A stretch of 64,000 nt of DNA from Ottelia alismoides (Eukaryota; Streptophyta; Magnoliopsida; Alismatales; Hydrocharitaceae), in assembly GCA_037367405.1 (NCBI GenBank), contig JAZKJV010000085.1, positions 62,001 through 126,000 on the forward strand. The letters run 5' to 3'. Positions 1-11,681 of the stretch are shown piece by piece. The stretch's first letter is position 1; each line of letters opens with the position of its first letter. The notes under the pieces were generated by a model, which saw only the letters and a program-made list of their open reading frames with translations, ran no database searches and was not told where the DNA came from. A program made the position numbers and the translations under genes.

Positions 1-1346
1 GTGTTTGTTAAAAAAAGAGAAAAAGTGCGTACAACAAAAATCCGTATGCAAAATATTTGCAAAAAAAGACCGAAAAATGACAACGACTTATTTTTTAAAA
101 AAATGATTGAAGCCAAGAGAAAAAACACAACTTATTTTGAAAAAAAAGTACGACAGCTATTAAAAAAATGGAAATAGCGGAAAAAAGGAAAAAATTTTTG
201 CAAGAAAAATCGGAAAAATATGAATGACGACTTATTTATTTTTTTCTCCCCGTCTTTGTTGTCTTCTCCCCACTTTGTCGATGTTGATTTTCCGAAAAGT
301 ATGAGAGAAAGGGGGAGTATTGTGTAGAGTCACAGGTCTATTCAGATTCTCCTGATACAGATTCCAGACCAGCCATTTGTTCAGACTCTACAGTTTCTCA
401 GATGTTCAAACTCGACGTCGGATGGTTTCGAGTCTTCAGTTTCAGACATACACATGTATGCGGTCTTTTCAGATGTGCACATATATGCCATCGTTGTTTG
501 TGGTCCCCATCTTTTATGTGTCAGCCATAGTTTTCATGTGGAGTGATAGGGACTCCAGAGTAGAGTACCATTCCCTATGCCATGTGGGTTACGGTTTTCA
601 TGTGGTTTCATAGGGACTCCTGACGAGGAGACTTCTTTAGACTCCATTCTCCAACAACCGTGGACTCCGATGAAGATTACACTCCATGGCTTTTCATTTT
701 GGTCCTTTTCAGAGATGGAACAATTGTCTACATTGTTGTGGCAAGCCAGAGTTCTCCGTGTAGAGACTTATTTCAGTTGCATTGACTCTGACAGGCGCAA
801 TACATAACACATGCTCTCCAATGAGGAGATTCAATTTGACTCGCACTCCAGCCTGTTCGTCCTCCTCACCTGCACGGCATGAGATGCAACGTCCTCGACA
901 ACAATTGACAGTTGTGCGCGTTGAGTTGATATTGTCCGTAGTGTCTTGTAACGTGAGTTGAGATTTCTTTCTGTTTGTCCAAGCAGAGCATTGCATTCTC
1001 CAGCTTGAGCGGGAGTGTTGGAGTATTTGTTTATATGCGTAACTTATGTGGGGAGATGGGTAAATGGATCCCTCCAAGATCCATTTGCCACATCAAAGTC
1101 TTTAGTCCCACATCTACCAGTTAGGAGATGTGGAGACTCAGTGGGGGCTATATATAGACCCCTATACCCTTTGTATTCAGATGAGAGAAAAGCAATAGAC
1201 TATCGACCCTTTGAGGCATTCTCCCATGGTTTCATCTCGCTCCTTAGGGAGTAGGGTTCCACGTAAAAATCTCCGAGTTCATGTTTATTTTTTTTGTTCT
1301 TCATGCTCTGTTTATCATTTCGCTTCCGCATTCCTATTTTCTAACA
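1..1346 (+). mobile_element. Non-autonomous Copia-type element C, 3' part
   Basis: The window opens inside the internal region of an LTR element; only its 3' half and 3' LTR are visible. The internal part has no recognisable gag or pol. It starts with A-rich tracts and then carries phrases shared with elements A and B (for example GAGAAAGGGGGAGTAT near 305 and AGAGTCACAGGTC near 326). A polypurine tract, TTGAGCGGGAG, lies at 1005-1015 just before the LTR. The 5' LTR and left target duplication are outside the window; the five bases after the LTR are CATAC. It resembles A and B closely enough to be one family mobilised in trans by an autonomous Copia element; that is inference. Confidence 0.75.
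1016..1346 (+). repeat. 3' LTR of element C
   Basis: 331-bp LTR that begins TGTTGGAGTATTTG and ends CTAACA. It contains the family's U3 hairpin (GGGTAAATGGATC at 1058-1070 with a near-complement at 1078-1090) and a TATATATA box at 1149-1156. It is more diverged from the A and B LTRs than those are from each other. Confidence 0.8.
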
Positions 1347-1351
1347 CATAC

Positions 1352-4140
1352 AGTTTTATATCTTTACCACTCCATGTTCTACATAGCACCCTACAATGTT
1401 CAATCATTCTGTGTGTAAAATGTGTGCCACCTAAAAATGATGCCATTCTTGGCCCGCCAAATTGCCCGAATCAATGCAAAAGGGAATGCGTTGTCTTCAT
1501 GTCCAAAACTACAAACCGATCTAATTCCCCCCTAGAAGCTCGAGAAGTCCCGCCCAGAGACCCATGGAAGATCCACCATGCTCCACACCCGCACCGAAGA
1601 CGGACACGAGAAAAATAGGTGCTCCAACTCTTTTACCGCAAGCCCACATCTATCACATGAGACATCCACAGTCCCCATCAACTGCCCTCTTCGCCCTTTG
1701 GTGGGAATCCTACCGAGCCTGAACAACTAAAGAAAGACCTTGATTCTGATCGTTACTTTGCTTTTCCAAATCATCCGCATGTCCACTACCACCTCTTCCT
1801 CCACCTTCTTCCCAGCCTCTAAGAAAAACAGATATGCCTTTCTCACAGAGAAACCATCGTCGCCCCAAATGTAATGATCTCTAATCCTTACCGGTCCCTC
1901 CACTTGTGCTAGCTCTACATGTAGAGCCAAGAAGTCCTCAATCCTATGATCCGACAGCTCCAAAGAGAAAACTGGAGACCCCGACCCTCACTCCCAAACC
2001 CTCTGAACAACCTCCTTATCCACCGCTAACTGCCACAACCTCGAGTATCGCTCCTCCAACACGCCCTCCCCTATCCTGTCATCTTGGTAAAGTATGACAT
2101 TCACATTGTTCCCTATGATGGGCCTCAACTTAACCGCCAGATCCGAGATTACCTGCGTAATACACCTCCACAAGGACGAAGGGTGGTGCCCCATAGAAAC
2201 CTCCAAATCCATTGAGATCCCATAAATCTTCCTCATCAACCTGCATATCAAGTCTCCTGACTTTCCTAAAGCCGCACCACCTATTTTGCCATGAATGCTT
2301 ATTCATATCTCCCACCTTCAATACCCTCAATCCACCCTTATTCTTCGATGTCCTCACCCTCCCCCAATCCACGAGATGCACACCCCTCATAGACTACCTC
2401 CCATCCGACCAAAGAAATCTTCTCATTAATGCCTCCATCTTGGTGCACAACCCCGCCAACAGAGCTATCGTCGAGCAAAAGAAATTTGGTATGACTGAAA
2501 GCACGTGTTTCAGCAGAATCAGCTTTCCTCCATTCGATAGCAACCCCGCCTTCCACCCCGCTAACCTCCCTTCTAGTCTCGCTAGAAGAGCTCCCCAATC
2601 CCTCACCTTCGGCCCCCACCAAAGGCAACCTCCAGATAAGTGATTGGCAACGCGACCGAAGGGCATCCCAACACCTCCGTTGCAAGCCTCACCTCCAGTA
2701 CAGTCATACAAAGGGACCATCACTGACTTATCTCTGTTGATATGCATCCCTAATAGAGGCCTGAAGATGTCCATGATGGACGAGGCCCTTCAAATTTTCT
2801 CCTCCTCAGCCCCAAGAAAAAGCATTGTCTCATCGGCGTACTGCAAAATCGGAATGGATATCTCCTCCCTTCTATATCCCGAGCACCACACCAACATCCG
2901 TCGCCAACCTCATCAGAACTGCCAATGCATCCACCACAATGACAAACAGAAGTGGTGTCAAAGGGCAAAATTGTCTGATCCCCTTTGGGGTTAAAAAAAA
3001 CCTCCTTTCGGACGACCATTAACCAACACCACATGAGACACTGTCGTCATACATCTCTTGATCCAAGCGATCCACACCTCCAAGAAACCCATTTTCTCCA
3101 GCGACGGCCATAAGCATCTCCAGTCCACACAGTCGTATGCCTTGGAGAAATCCGCCTTCCAAAGCACGCCTCTATCCCCATCCCTCTTCCAATCAGTCAC
3201 TACCTATGAAATCAATACCAAACCGTCTGCCATAGCTCTCCCATGTACAAAAGTCGTCTGCTCATGCGAGATGATTCGAGGAAGCACCCCCCAATCTGTT
3301 CGCCAGAATTTTTGAAATGATACGGTACAATCCATGGGATATCATGATGGGCCTGTAGTCCTCCACCCTTGTCGGTGAATCCTTCTTTGGAAGCAGGAAA
3401 ATAAGAGCTTTATTCACCCTCTCAAACCACGGTTACCTTGCTGAAACCTTCCAGCACCTCCAACACATCCTGTTTTATCACCTCCAAGAACTCTCGATAG
3501 AAACAAATCGAGAAGCCATCTTCCCCAGAGCGCCATTTGCATTCAGCCGGAACAATGCCTTCCTCTCCTCCTCCTCAGAGAAAACACTCACCAAGGCTCA
3601 TCAGAAATCCGTGACATGCCCTTCCCCCGCCAACCCCAACCTATCCTCATGATCCGCCTTCCGAAACTTTGGAAATGTGACCTAAGAGCCATCCCCCCCC
3701 CCCACGTCCAACGAGTGTATCATGCTCCTATGCCTCCTCCCGCTGGCCATGGCGTGAAAGAACCGGGTGTGCACATATCCCTCCCTCACCCACCGCTGCT
3801 TAGACCAATGCTGCCAAGATACCTCCTCCTTATCCTCACGCATAATCTCTCTCAAGTGGAAACTCCTCAATGCCAACTCCTCCATCAATGCCTGCTCATC
3901 CCTGAGTCTATCAAGCCTGTTTGACCTCCTCCTGCACATTCTTCCTTCTCTCTCTCTCCGTTGTATCTGTTTTGACCTGTTGAACTCCAGCAAGTGCTTC
4001 CTAATACTTGCGAATCTACAAGTTGTCAAACCCGTCGATCTGCACTCCACCCAAAACTTTGCAACCACATCCCGGAAACTATCCTCCAGTAACCAAGCCC
4101 TCTTAAATCTGAAGAAAGCTGAGTGTGGTTGCCAGATATA
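1352..4140 (-). pseudogene. L1-type LINE ORF2 relic, 5'-truncated and frameshifted
   Basis: Read on the minus strand, this is a degenerate non-LTR retrotransposon ORF2 in several frames. From 4068 downward there is a linker typical of plant LINEs (pattern W..GD.NT.FFH..A..RR, here RWVREGYVHTRFFHAMASGR). The reverse transcriptase follows at about 3200-2991 (KADFSKAYDCVDW). A motif resembling YADD reads YADET-like near 2830 in a shifted frame. The C-terminal zinc-binding RT-associated domain lies at 1726-1400 (CDRCGLAVKELEHLFFSC, then an AIWRAKNG-like tail). The apurinic endonuclease that should precede the RT is absent, as expected for a 5'-truncated copy. Many frameshifts make it non-functional. 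Element C inserted at or near its 3' end. Confidence 0.85.
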
Positions 4141-4201
4141 GTATAGAGTCGAAGTACATGGTCATATAACAGGAAAACACTGAGATGATGTGTGTTACGT
4201 G

Positions 4202-4609
4202 CAGTGTTGTAAGAGTCGCCCGACTGGCCCGATTAGTAGGTCCGACTAGTCTAGTCAGTGGGGTGGCCGACCGAGTACCGACTAATTCCGACTAGGTACA
4301 CTAATCGACCAATTTTCGCTCAGAGATACCGTATTTTTTTAATGTTTTACTTTTTTTATAAGCAAACTTAGTATAGTATGCCTAATGTTTTATTTAAATT
4401 CAATATTTTCTTTTATTTTATTATGGTAGTATATAAATGTACAAAATCTATGTAAATATATGTATAAAAATGAGTTATATATTTAAAATAATTATAAAAT
4501 TCAAAGTTGATTAAAGTCCGACTAAATCCGATTAGTCGCCCGACTGCCGATTAATCCTTAGTCAGTGACCCAACCGACCGAGTACCGACTACCGACTTTT
4601 GCAACCTTG
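4202..4609. mobile_element. hAT-type MITE with 8-bp TSD
   Basis: A 408-bp non-coding element flanked by a perfect 8-bp direct repeat, GTTACGTG, at 4194-4201 and 4610-4617. Termini are imperfect inverted repeats: CAGTGTTGTAAGAGTCG at the left, and CAAGGTTGCAAAAGTCG as the complement of the right end. Sub-terminal regions repeat the motif CCGACTA in both orientations, while the centre is AT-rich. An 8-bp TSD and CAGTG-type ends are hallmarks of hAT. No transposase frame is present, so it must be mobilised in trans. Confidence 0.9.
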
Positions 4610-4617
4610 GTTACGTG

Positions 4618-5303
4618 ACATGATTCAGAAGGGTTTTATCTATACTTCCTACATCAACTTAGGACTTTAGATACTTGGAGAGGACATTAGATACCTTGGA
4701 ATCGTATGAACTGCATCCATGCATGTATGTCTCGGTTGCTTCATAAACTGGATATCTTTGCTTACTACAAAGGAGATGCCTGGACTGATAATAGTCACGT
4801 AGAGGAGTTTCCCAACAAGCTCCTTCTATCTCATCTTGTCTACCTTCTCTGTCATCATCATGTAGTTTCATGCTAGGATCCATGGGAGTACTAGCATGTT
4901 TGCAATCAACCATGCTTGTCTTGAAGATATTTGTAACATACTCACATGACCTTGCTGGTTTCGCCCTAGGAAGTATCATTAATCACCAAGGTCCTTGGTG
5001 ACAAACTGCTGTGTAAAGAACTCCTTAGCCGTACTAATACCTTATTCTTTATCTCTTGTAACAATGATATCATAACATAGATCAAGATAATAGAGATACC
5101 TCTTTGAGTCCTCTGAACAAACAGTGAATGATCTGCAGTCGATATTATGAAGCCCTATTGCTCTATCAAATCCGAGAGCTTATGGAACCATGCTTTGGGA
5201 CTTTTCTTAAGGCCATAGGTAGCCTTATGAAGTCCACAAACTTTTGACACTACCCCTTAACAACAAACCCTGGTGGCTGCTGCATGTAGATCTCCTCATG
5301 TAG
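4618..5303 (-). pseudogene. Copia relic, reverse transcriptase C-terminal half
   Basis: Degenerate minus-strand Copia pol. Recognisable pieces, in order from 5303 down to 4660, are EIYMQQPPGF-like just inside the junction with element A, a TKDLGD-like segment near 5000, and KHASTPMDPSMKL near 4900. A frame-shifted segment resembling the end of the RT domain follows. Stops and frameshifts are frequent. The upstream half continues at 7432 on the other side of element A, so the two pieces are one interrupted gene. The sequence style suggests the Ale/Retrofit lineage; that assignment is tentative. Confidence 0.75.
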
Positions 5304-5308
5304 ATTAT

Positions 5309-5626
5309 TGTTAGAGTATTTGGTTATGCGCCCATGAGTTGTAGAGAGGGTAAATGGATCCTGGAGAAGATCCATTTACCCCCATCATGTGTTTAGTCCC
5401 ACATGGACCAACAGTGGGACTTGGAGGCTCTGGGAAGGCTATATAAGAAGCCCCAGACCTCCTGTACTCATTGAGAAATTCAATAGAATATCCGCCCTCG
5501 TTGAGGGCTTCTCCTGTGGTTTCATCCCGCTCCTCACGGAGTAGGGTTCCACATAAAAATCTTTGTGTTCTTCGTGATTATTCTTCTTTATTATGTTATT
5601 CCGCTTCCGCTTTCTATTTTATAACA
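5309..5626 (+). repeat. 5' LTR of element A
   Basis: 318 bp, TGTTAGAGTATTTGG to ATAACA. It carries a perfect 13-bp-stem hairpin at 5348-5381 (GGGTAAATGGATC / GATCCATTTACCC) upstream of a TATATAA box at 5440-5446. Confidence 0.92.
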
Positions 5627-5638
5627 TGGTATCAGAGC
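5627..5638 (+). promoter_or_regulatory. Primer binding site of element A
   Basis: TGGTATCAGAGC immediately follows the 5' LTR and is complementary to the 3' end of plant initiator methionine tRNA, the usual primer of Copia elements. Confidence 0.92.
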
Positions 5639-7113
5639 GGGTTCGATTCTCGAGGAATCGTCATTGAAGTTTTTTTTCGAGATTCGATTTTGAGAATTTT
5701 TTTTTATGTGAGAGTTGTATGTCGGTTCTCTGGCTTGTTTTTCCACGGTTTCGTTGGAAACCCTAGTTTGGTTTGCTCTTGAAGATCTGGCTGCGCAAGA
5801 TCCAGTCCAAGGGTTCCACGCCATGGCAGCATCGCAGATCCACAGATCATGGCATTTTTATTCTGTCGTTCATGTGCTGCCCATGAGCACCAAGGCGCAC
5901 GCCTCTAGGCACAGCAAGGCCGCATCTCGGCTTCTACTTCCAGAGCGATCCAGGCGTGGCGATGACATCCCAGGGGCTCCAGGCACAACCCCGATGACTC
6001 GCCTTGGTGCCCCCCATGCAGGAGCTCCTCCATCTTCAGTTTGACGCATATGCGGCCCCAGGCGGAGCTCCAGTTTGACGAAACCCCTCCAGCGACGCAT
6101 CCTTCCAGAACCATCTCAGCGGCATACTCCAGATCTGTTCCAAGCAGCGCGTTCGTGCCTCTCTTCCCATGCGAGCAGCGCAACAGCATCTCTATGCCCA
6201 AATGGGCTTGAATTGTAAAAGAGAGAGAGAGGGCCCTGTTGGGTCGGTTTATTAAAAAAAAATAAATTTGAATTGAAAAAAAAAGAGAGAAAAAGAGGCG
6301 TGTACAAAATAAAAAGCCGTACGCATTTGCAAAAAAAAAAGTGCGAAGCAAAAGCCGTAAAAAAAAGTTGAAACGGCTTAGAAAAAAAAATTCGGCAAAA
6401 AAAAAATGAAAATGATGAATGTTTTGAAAAGCCGACAAAGTTGTGATCGGCTAAGTGGTTTGTTTTTTGTCTCCATCATTGTTGTCTTCTCCCAACTTGG
6501 TCGATTTCCATGTTTTCCGACAAGTATGGGAGAAAGGGGGAGTATATATGTAGAGTCACAGGTCTTGTGTTCCAGATGCAGATTCAGATTTCCAGATCGG
6601 TCAGATTCCAGACTCTACAGTTGTTCAGACTCGACGATTGTCTTCCGAGTCCAGTTTCAGACACGCACGAGTGTGCGGTCATTGTCAGATGAGCATAAGT
6701 TGCCATCGTTTGTTTCGAGGTCCCCATCATTCTTGTTGTTGTTCGGCCAGAGTTTTCATGTGAGCCATAGGGACTCCAGAGCAGAGGACCATTCCCTTGA
6801 AAGCAAGGGTTTTCATGTGGTATCATAGGTACACCTGAGCAGTGCACCATTCTCTGAGCCAGATGGGAGAGACCCAGTTCTCCGACGAGGAGACTTCAGG
6901 CGCAAGTTCAGACTCGATGGTCAGGTTACGAGTCTTCAGTTGACTCACACTCCAGCCCGTTCGTCCTCCTCACCTGCACGACATGAGAAGCAACGTCCTC
7001 GACTGCAGCAATGTGCGCGTTGGGTTGATATTATCCGTAGTGTCCTGTAGCGTGAGTTGAGTTTCTTTCTGTTTGTCCAAGCTGAGCATTGCATGCTCCA
7101 GCTTGAGGGGGAG

Positions 7114-7431
7114 TGTTAGAGTATTTGGTTATGCGCCCATGAGTTGTAGAGAGGGTAAATGGATCCTGGAGAAGATCCATTTACCCCCATCATGTGTTTA
7201 GTCCCACATGGACCAACAGTGGGACTTGGAGGCTCTGGGAAGGCTATATAAGAAGCCCCAGACCTCCTGTACTCATTGAGAAATTCAATAGAATATCCAC
7301 CCCCGTTGAGGGCTTCTCCTGTGGTTTCATCCCGCTCCTCACGGAGTAGGGTTCCACATAAAAATCTTTGTGTTCTTCGTGATTATTCTTCTTTATTATG
7401 TTATTCCGCTTCCGCTTTCTATTTTATAACA
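7114..7431 (+). repeat. 3' LTR of element A
   Basis: 318 bp, nearly identical to the 5' LTR (differences seen in the stretch after AATATCC). The hairpin is at 7153-7186 and the TATATAA box at 7245-7251. Confidence 0.92.
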
Positions 7432-7975
7432 ATTATCATATCGAAAGAATTCTTCACGTCGAGCTGGGACAGGAACTGGTCCCAACTACTGCAACAGAGA
7501 GAAGTATCCGTAGTGTAGTATGGCGAGTCACAAGAGAGAATGCGTCCTGATTGTCCACCCCGTAAGAACCCATGAGCCATAAACCTAGCCGTGTAGCAAT
7601 CAACACTGCCATCTTTCGGTGTTTCATTGTAAACACCCATTTGCAACCAACCACAGGGGCCCATGTAATGGTAGTAATCAAGCTCCACGTGCCGTGTGAC
7701 TAGACCACTGCCATCTCCTCCATAACAAGATACCACTGGCTGTCTCGCATAGCCTCATAATATGCTCATGGTACCTCCACAGCTGAGAGACCCACGTCAA
7801 ACCTCTTGAGATCTGCTGAAAGACGCCCACAGAAACATGTGCATCAAGAGGATATGTATCACATGTACGCCTCTGCTTCTAGAGAGCAATGGGCGGATCA
7901 AGGTCCTCTATACCATCTATGTCATGTAACGTAGCATCATGAGGAGTTACGTGCTCATCTTGTAAAGTAGCATGC
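7432..7975 (-). pseudogene. Copia relic, reverse transcriptase N-terminal half
   Basis: Minus-strand continuation of the relic at 4618-5303. Recognisable pieces, from high to low coordinate, are a DPPIALWKQRRTC-like linker near 7890, VGCKWVF near 7640, an ARLVAKGF-like stretch near 7590, and SQLDVKNSF at 7470-7440. The frame breaks exactly where element A inserted. Several frameshifts separate the pieces. Confidence 0.78.
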
Positions 7976-8123
7976 AGTGGAAGGAGAATAATGACTTATT
8001 TATTATCAGGCCATAGGACTCTCTTATATAGAGGAGAAACCCTAGAGGGAAAATGACATACTAGAGACAAAAGAAATAGAAAATACATAAAAGACAGGAA
8101 AAGATAAACCTATCTCTCTAACA
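7976..8123 (-). repeat. Short Copia-type LTR remnant
   Basis: About 148 bp similar to the solo LTR at 12205-12350. Read on minus it begins TGTTAGAGAGATAGG, has CTATATAAGAG as a TATA box and ends TTCCACTGCA. No clear target duplication was found, so it is either a worn solo LTR or the edge of a deleted element. The 8124-8289 stretch beyond it shows nothing I recognise. Confidence 0.5.
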
Positions 8124-8289
8124 TAAACAATTAAAATGTGAGGCTATTTTGATGAATTTAATTGCTATTTTAGGGAATCTGGATGATGTAGGTAATTGGT
8201 ATTTTAGGAGATCCTGTATTCATTCATTCATGACTTATTTTCTGGAATGGTTTACATTTTTACCGATCCAGTTTTATGGGACAATCTAT

Positions 8290-9100
8290 TAGGTCATCCA
8301 TTTGCATGCACTAGTCGTTGGATGTTTCCTGAAGTTCCTATCAATTTTGAATCGGATTGTGAAACGTCATCATGACATGCTTCTTATCCCCAGAGTCCTT
8401 TCTATATCTGTGTTGGTCCATTGTAGTGTATGTGGACAATGTGCGGTCAAATGTATCACTGATTATCGAAATTATATTGTTTTTGTTGATGATGGCAGTT
8501 ATTTAAGTTGATTTTTTAGTGAATGATCAGTTTAAAATTTTGAGCATTATCGAGCACTACATTTGTGAGGTCTAGAATTTTTATTCTATGCTGTTAAAGT
8601 TCTTGGTACTGTTAATAATTCGAAGTTTATGCGACATGATTTATGAATTTTCTACTTTAACGGGACTATTCATGAGACTTCCTGTACTTCCACCTCATAA
8701 TAGAATGCTATCTTTGAGAGAAACTCGACAATTTTTTGATGTTACGAGGGCTCTTCTTGTTTATGTGAAGATTCCGAGCATCTTTTGTGGAGAAGCTGTT
8801 TTGACTGTGGTCTATCTCATAAGAAGTGTTCCCTTGTCTGTTCTCAATGGGTGAGATACGTTACAAGCTGTTATATTCAAGTTGACACCTTTCCTCTCTC
8901 CTTACATATTTTTGGATGTCTATTTCGCGCAGATCTCTGGTGTTGATGACACATTCTCCCCAAAGACTGCTAAGAGTGTAAATCTTGGACAAAAAAGGGT
9001 GTTGGTGATTTGAGCTAATATGTGTGATGCTACGTGAGTTGGGATATGACGTTCTTTTATTGGAGAGAGTTTCTTCACTTTTGGAGGGGGAGGGGGGAAT
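8290..9100 (+). pseudogene. Copia relic, integrase region
   Basis: Plus-strand degenerate Copia integrase in mixed frames. A FVDD-like segment near 8490 matches the core around the first catalytic Asp. Near 8720-8850 a stretch reads DVTRALLVYVKIP then GEAVLTVVYLI, which matches the conserved region following the catalytic Glu (normally RKNR..L.D..RALL....P..FWGEAVLTA.YLINR). Stops and frameshifts occur throughout. It probably belongs with the RT/RNase H relic at 12729-13948; element B and a solo LTR sit between them. Confidence 0.72.
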
Positions 9101-9324
9101 CTATACAACGTAATCCTCCTTTATAGTAATAACATCACAGGTATAAGGAATTCCTATCCATTTTTATGCATGTGATTCTTATTGATGTGTGGATCGATGA
9201 TCATCGTTCTTAGATTGTTGTCAATTGTCACTGGAAACTGCATAATTCTCTTTTGTTTGCAAGTGAGCATGCTATTTATGACTGACCTATTACTTTTGGC
9301 AAGTCTATAAAATTTTGCACTCTC
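9101..9324. other. Worn sequence between integrase relic and element B
   Basis: No readable domain. It lies where the linker between integrase and reverse transcriptase would be expected in the plus-strand Copia relic. Confidence 0.4.
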
Positions 9325-9329
9325 CATCC

Positions 9330-9656
9330 TGTTGGAGTATTTGGTTGTGCGCCCATTGAGTTGTAGCAGGGTAAATGGATCCTGGAGAAGATCCATTTAC
9401 CCCATCCAGTGTTTAGTCCCACACCGCCTAGTGGTGGAACTTAGAGGCTCTGGGAAGGCTATATAAGGAGCCTCAAACCTCCTGTATCCATTGAGAAAAA
9501 GCAATGCATAGCATGCCCCGTTGAGGGCTTCTCCCGTAGTTTCATTCCGCTCTTCACGGAGTAGGGTTCCACGTAAAATCATGGTGTTCCATGTTCTATC
9601 TTTCTTGTTTATGCTCTGTTTATCAATCGCTTCCGCATTCTTCATATTTTATAACA
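9330..9656 (+). repeat. 5' LTR of element B
   Basis: 327 bp, TGTTGGAGTATTTGG to ATAACA. U3 hairpin 9369-9402, TATATAA box 9460-9466. Confidence 0.9.
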
Positions 9657-9668
9657 TGGTATCAGAGC
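9657..9668 (+). promoter_or_regulatory. Primer binding site of element B
   Basis: TGGTATCAGAGC directly after the 5' LTR; complementary to initiator-Met tRNA. Confidence 0.9.
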
Positions 9669-11681
9669 GGGTTCGATTCTCGTGGATTTGTTCTTGAAAG
9701 TTTTATATTCCCCTCGAGATTCGATTGTAATAGTTATGTTCTTGTAAGTTTTTTTTTCGGTGATTCAAAGTTATTGGTCAACTTTCAAGATTTATTATAG
9801 GGTTTCTTGTAACCCTACTTTCTACGGTTAGCACCGCCGTCAGCGATTCTAGGCAGTGCTGCTCCAGGCGGCCGCATCTCGGGGCGCATACTCCAGGTCA
9901 TCACGCGCCTCCACAGAATGTCTTCTCCGCGCATGCTCTCCAGATCGCATCTCCATCACAGACGCGGTGCACCTCGGGACCCCTCTTCCTAGGCTCGCAT
10001 CCATCAAGCGGGCCCTTCATCTCCAGCCAAGGCTCGTGGTGCAACCCATCGCGATTAAGTTCATGCCGCGCACAGGCGCGCATCTCATCATCCTTCCCAG
10101 GCGCTAGGAGCGCCACCTGCTGCTCCCAGGCCATGCGGCGAACCCCAAGCAGAACCCTCACGGCCCAGGCGGAGCTCCAGGCGCCAGCCCCGACCCCAGG
10201 CGGAACCTTCACGACCCAGGCGGAGATCCAGGCGCTGGGCGATCCACAACTCCAGCAGCAACATGTACGCGAGAAGTAACACGCAGCTTCTATCGAACCC
10301 CCTGGCTTCCTCGGCATCGAGCGGCACAACCCCCAGTTCCTCGGCATCTCGGCAACAAGCCCCTAGCGATACTCAGCAACCCCTTTGGGGAGCAACAAGC
10401 GGCGCGCTTCAGACACAGCTCGATTCTCTCAACCCAGCTCCAGGGCGGCAGCACCTCTCAACCCAACCCCGCTCCCTAATCCCTCAACCCTCGGCGGCGA
10501 CCCCCCCCCCCCCCCAAATCGAGAAGGCCCCATCGGGGCGGCGGGTCTTTGGAAACCCTAAATGGGGTTTGCCCAAAAAGGGTGCCGTGTGGTATTAAAA
10601 AAACCCTGCATAAAAGGGGGGGGGAGGCAAGTATTCAGGCCCAGCCGGGCCTGCTTTGTATGAGAAAAAAAGGTGCGGAGGAATTATTTAAAAAAAAGAG
10701 GAGGAAATGAGTGAAAAAATGTCAAAAAAGGAGCGTACAATAAAAAGCCGTATGCAAATGTTTTTAAAAAAATGAGAAAAGCCGTATTAAAAAAATTTTA
10801 AACGGCCAAATGTTATTCAAAAGCTGGAAAATGTGACGGCTTGGTTTTGTATCCCCCAATCTCTTTGTCTTCTCCCAACTTGGTCGATGTCTTGTTATCC
10901 GACCAGTATGGGAGAAAGGGGGAATATATATATAGAGTCACAGGTCTTGATCCAGATTCCAGATGCAGATTATCCAGACCAACCAGCCAAATGTTCAGAC
11001 TCTACAGTTGATGATCAAACTCGACGTCAAATGTTTCCGAGTCTCCAGTTTCAGACACGCACATGGATGCGCTCTTCCTTTCAGATGAGCAGATGTTTTC
11101 CCATCGTTTGTCCGTGGTCCCCATCATTCTTCTTGTTGTCAGGCCAGAGTTTTCATGTGAGCCATAGAGACTCCAGAGCAGAGGACCATTCCTTATGCCA
11201 TTGAGGGCAAGGGTTTTCATGTGGTATCATAGGTACACCAGAGTAGTGCACCATTCTCTGAGCCAGATGGGAGAGACCCAGTTCTCCGACGAGGAGACTA
11301 TTTTCAGTCTCCATTCTCCAGCGACCGTGGACTCCGACGAGGATTGCACAGCCACAGATCTTTTTCAGTTAGGCCCTTTTATGAGATGGAGCAGTTGTCC
11401 ACATTATTGTTGCGGGCCAGAGTACTCCGACGAGGAGACTCATTCCAGTTGCAGTGACTCTGACAGGCGCAGTTCAGAGCACATGCTCTCTTACGAGGAG
11501 ATTCTGCAGACTCACACTCCAGCCCGTTCGTCCTTCTCACCTGCACGTCATGAGAAGTAACGTCCTCGACTGCAGCAATGTGCGCGTTGGGTTGATATTG
11601 TCCGTAGTGTCTTGTAGCGTTGAGTTGAGTTTCTTTCTGTTTGTCCAAGCTGAGCATTGTATGCTCCAGCTTGAGGGGGAG

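Larger units (their letters stand above)
5309..7431 (+). mobile_element. Non-autonomous Copia-type element A, complete
   Basis: A complete 2.1-kb LTR element flanked by the perfect 5-bp duplication ATTAT (5304-5308 and 7432-7436). It has two 318-bp LTRs, a primer binding site TGGTATCAGAGC (initiator-Met tRNA) at 5627-5638 directly after the 5' LTR, and a polypurine tract TTGAGGGGGAG at 7103-7113. The 1.49-kb interior has no gag or pol. It contains a GC-rich part (5800-6180), an A-rich part with repeated AGCCGTA-like words (6240-6410) and a 3' part shared with B and C. The LTRs differ at about two positions by eye, so the insertion is young. It interrupts the reverse transcriptase of an older Copia relic. 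Confidence 0.93.
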
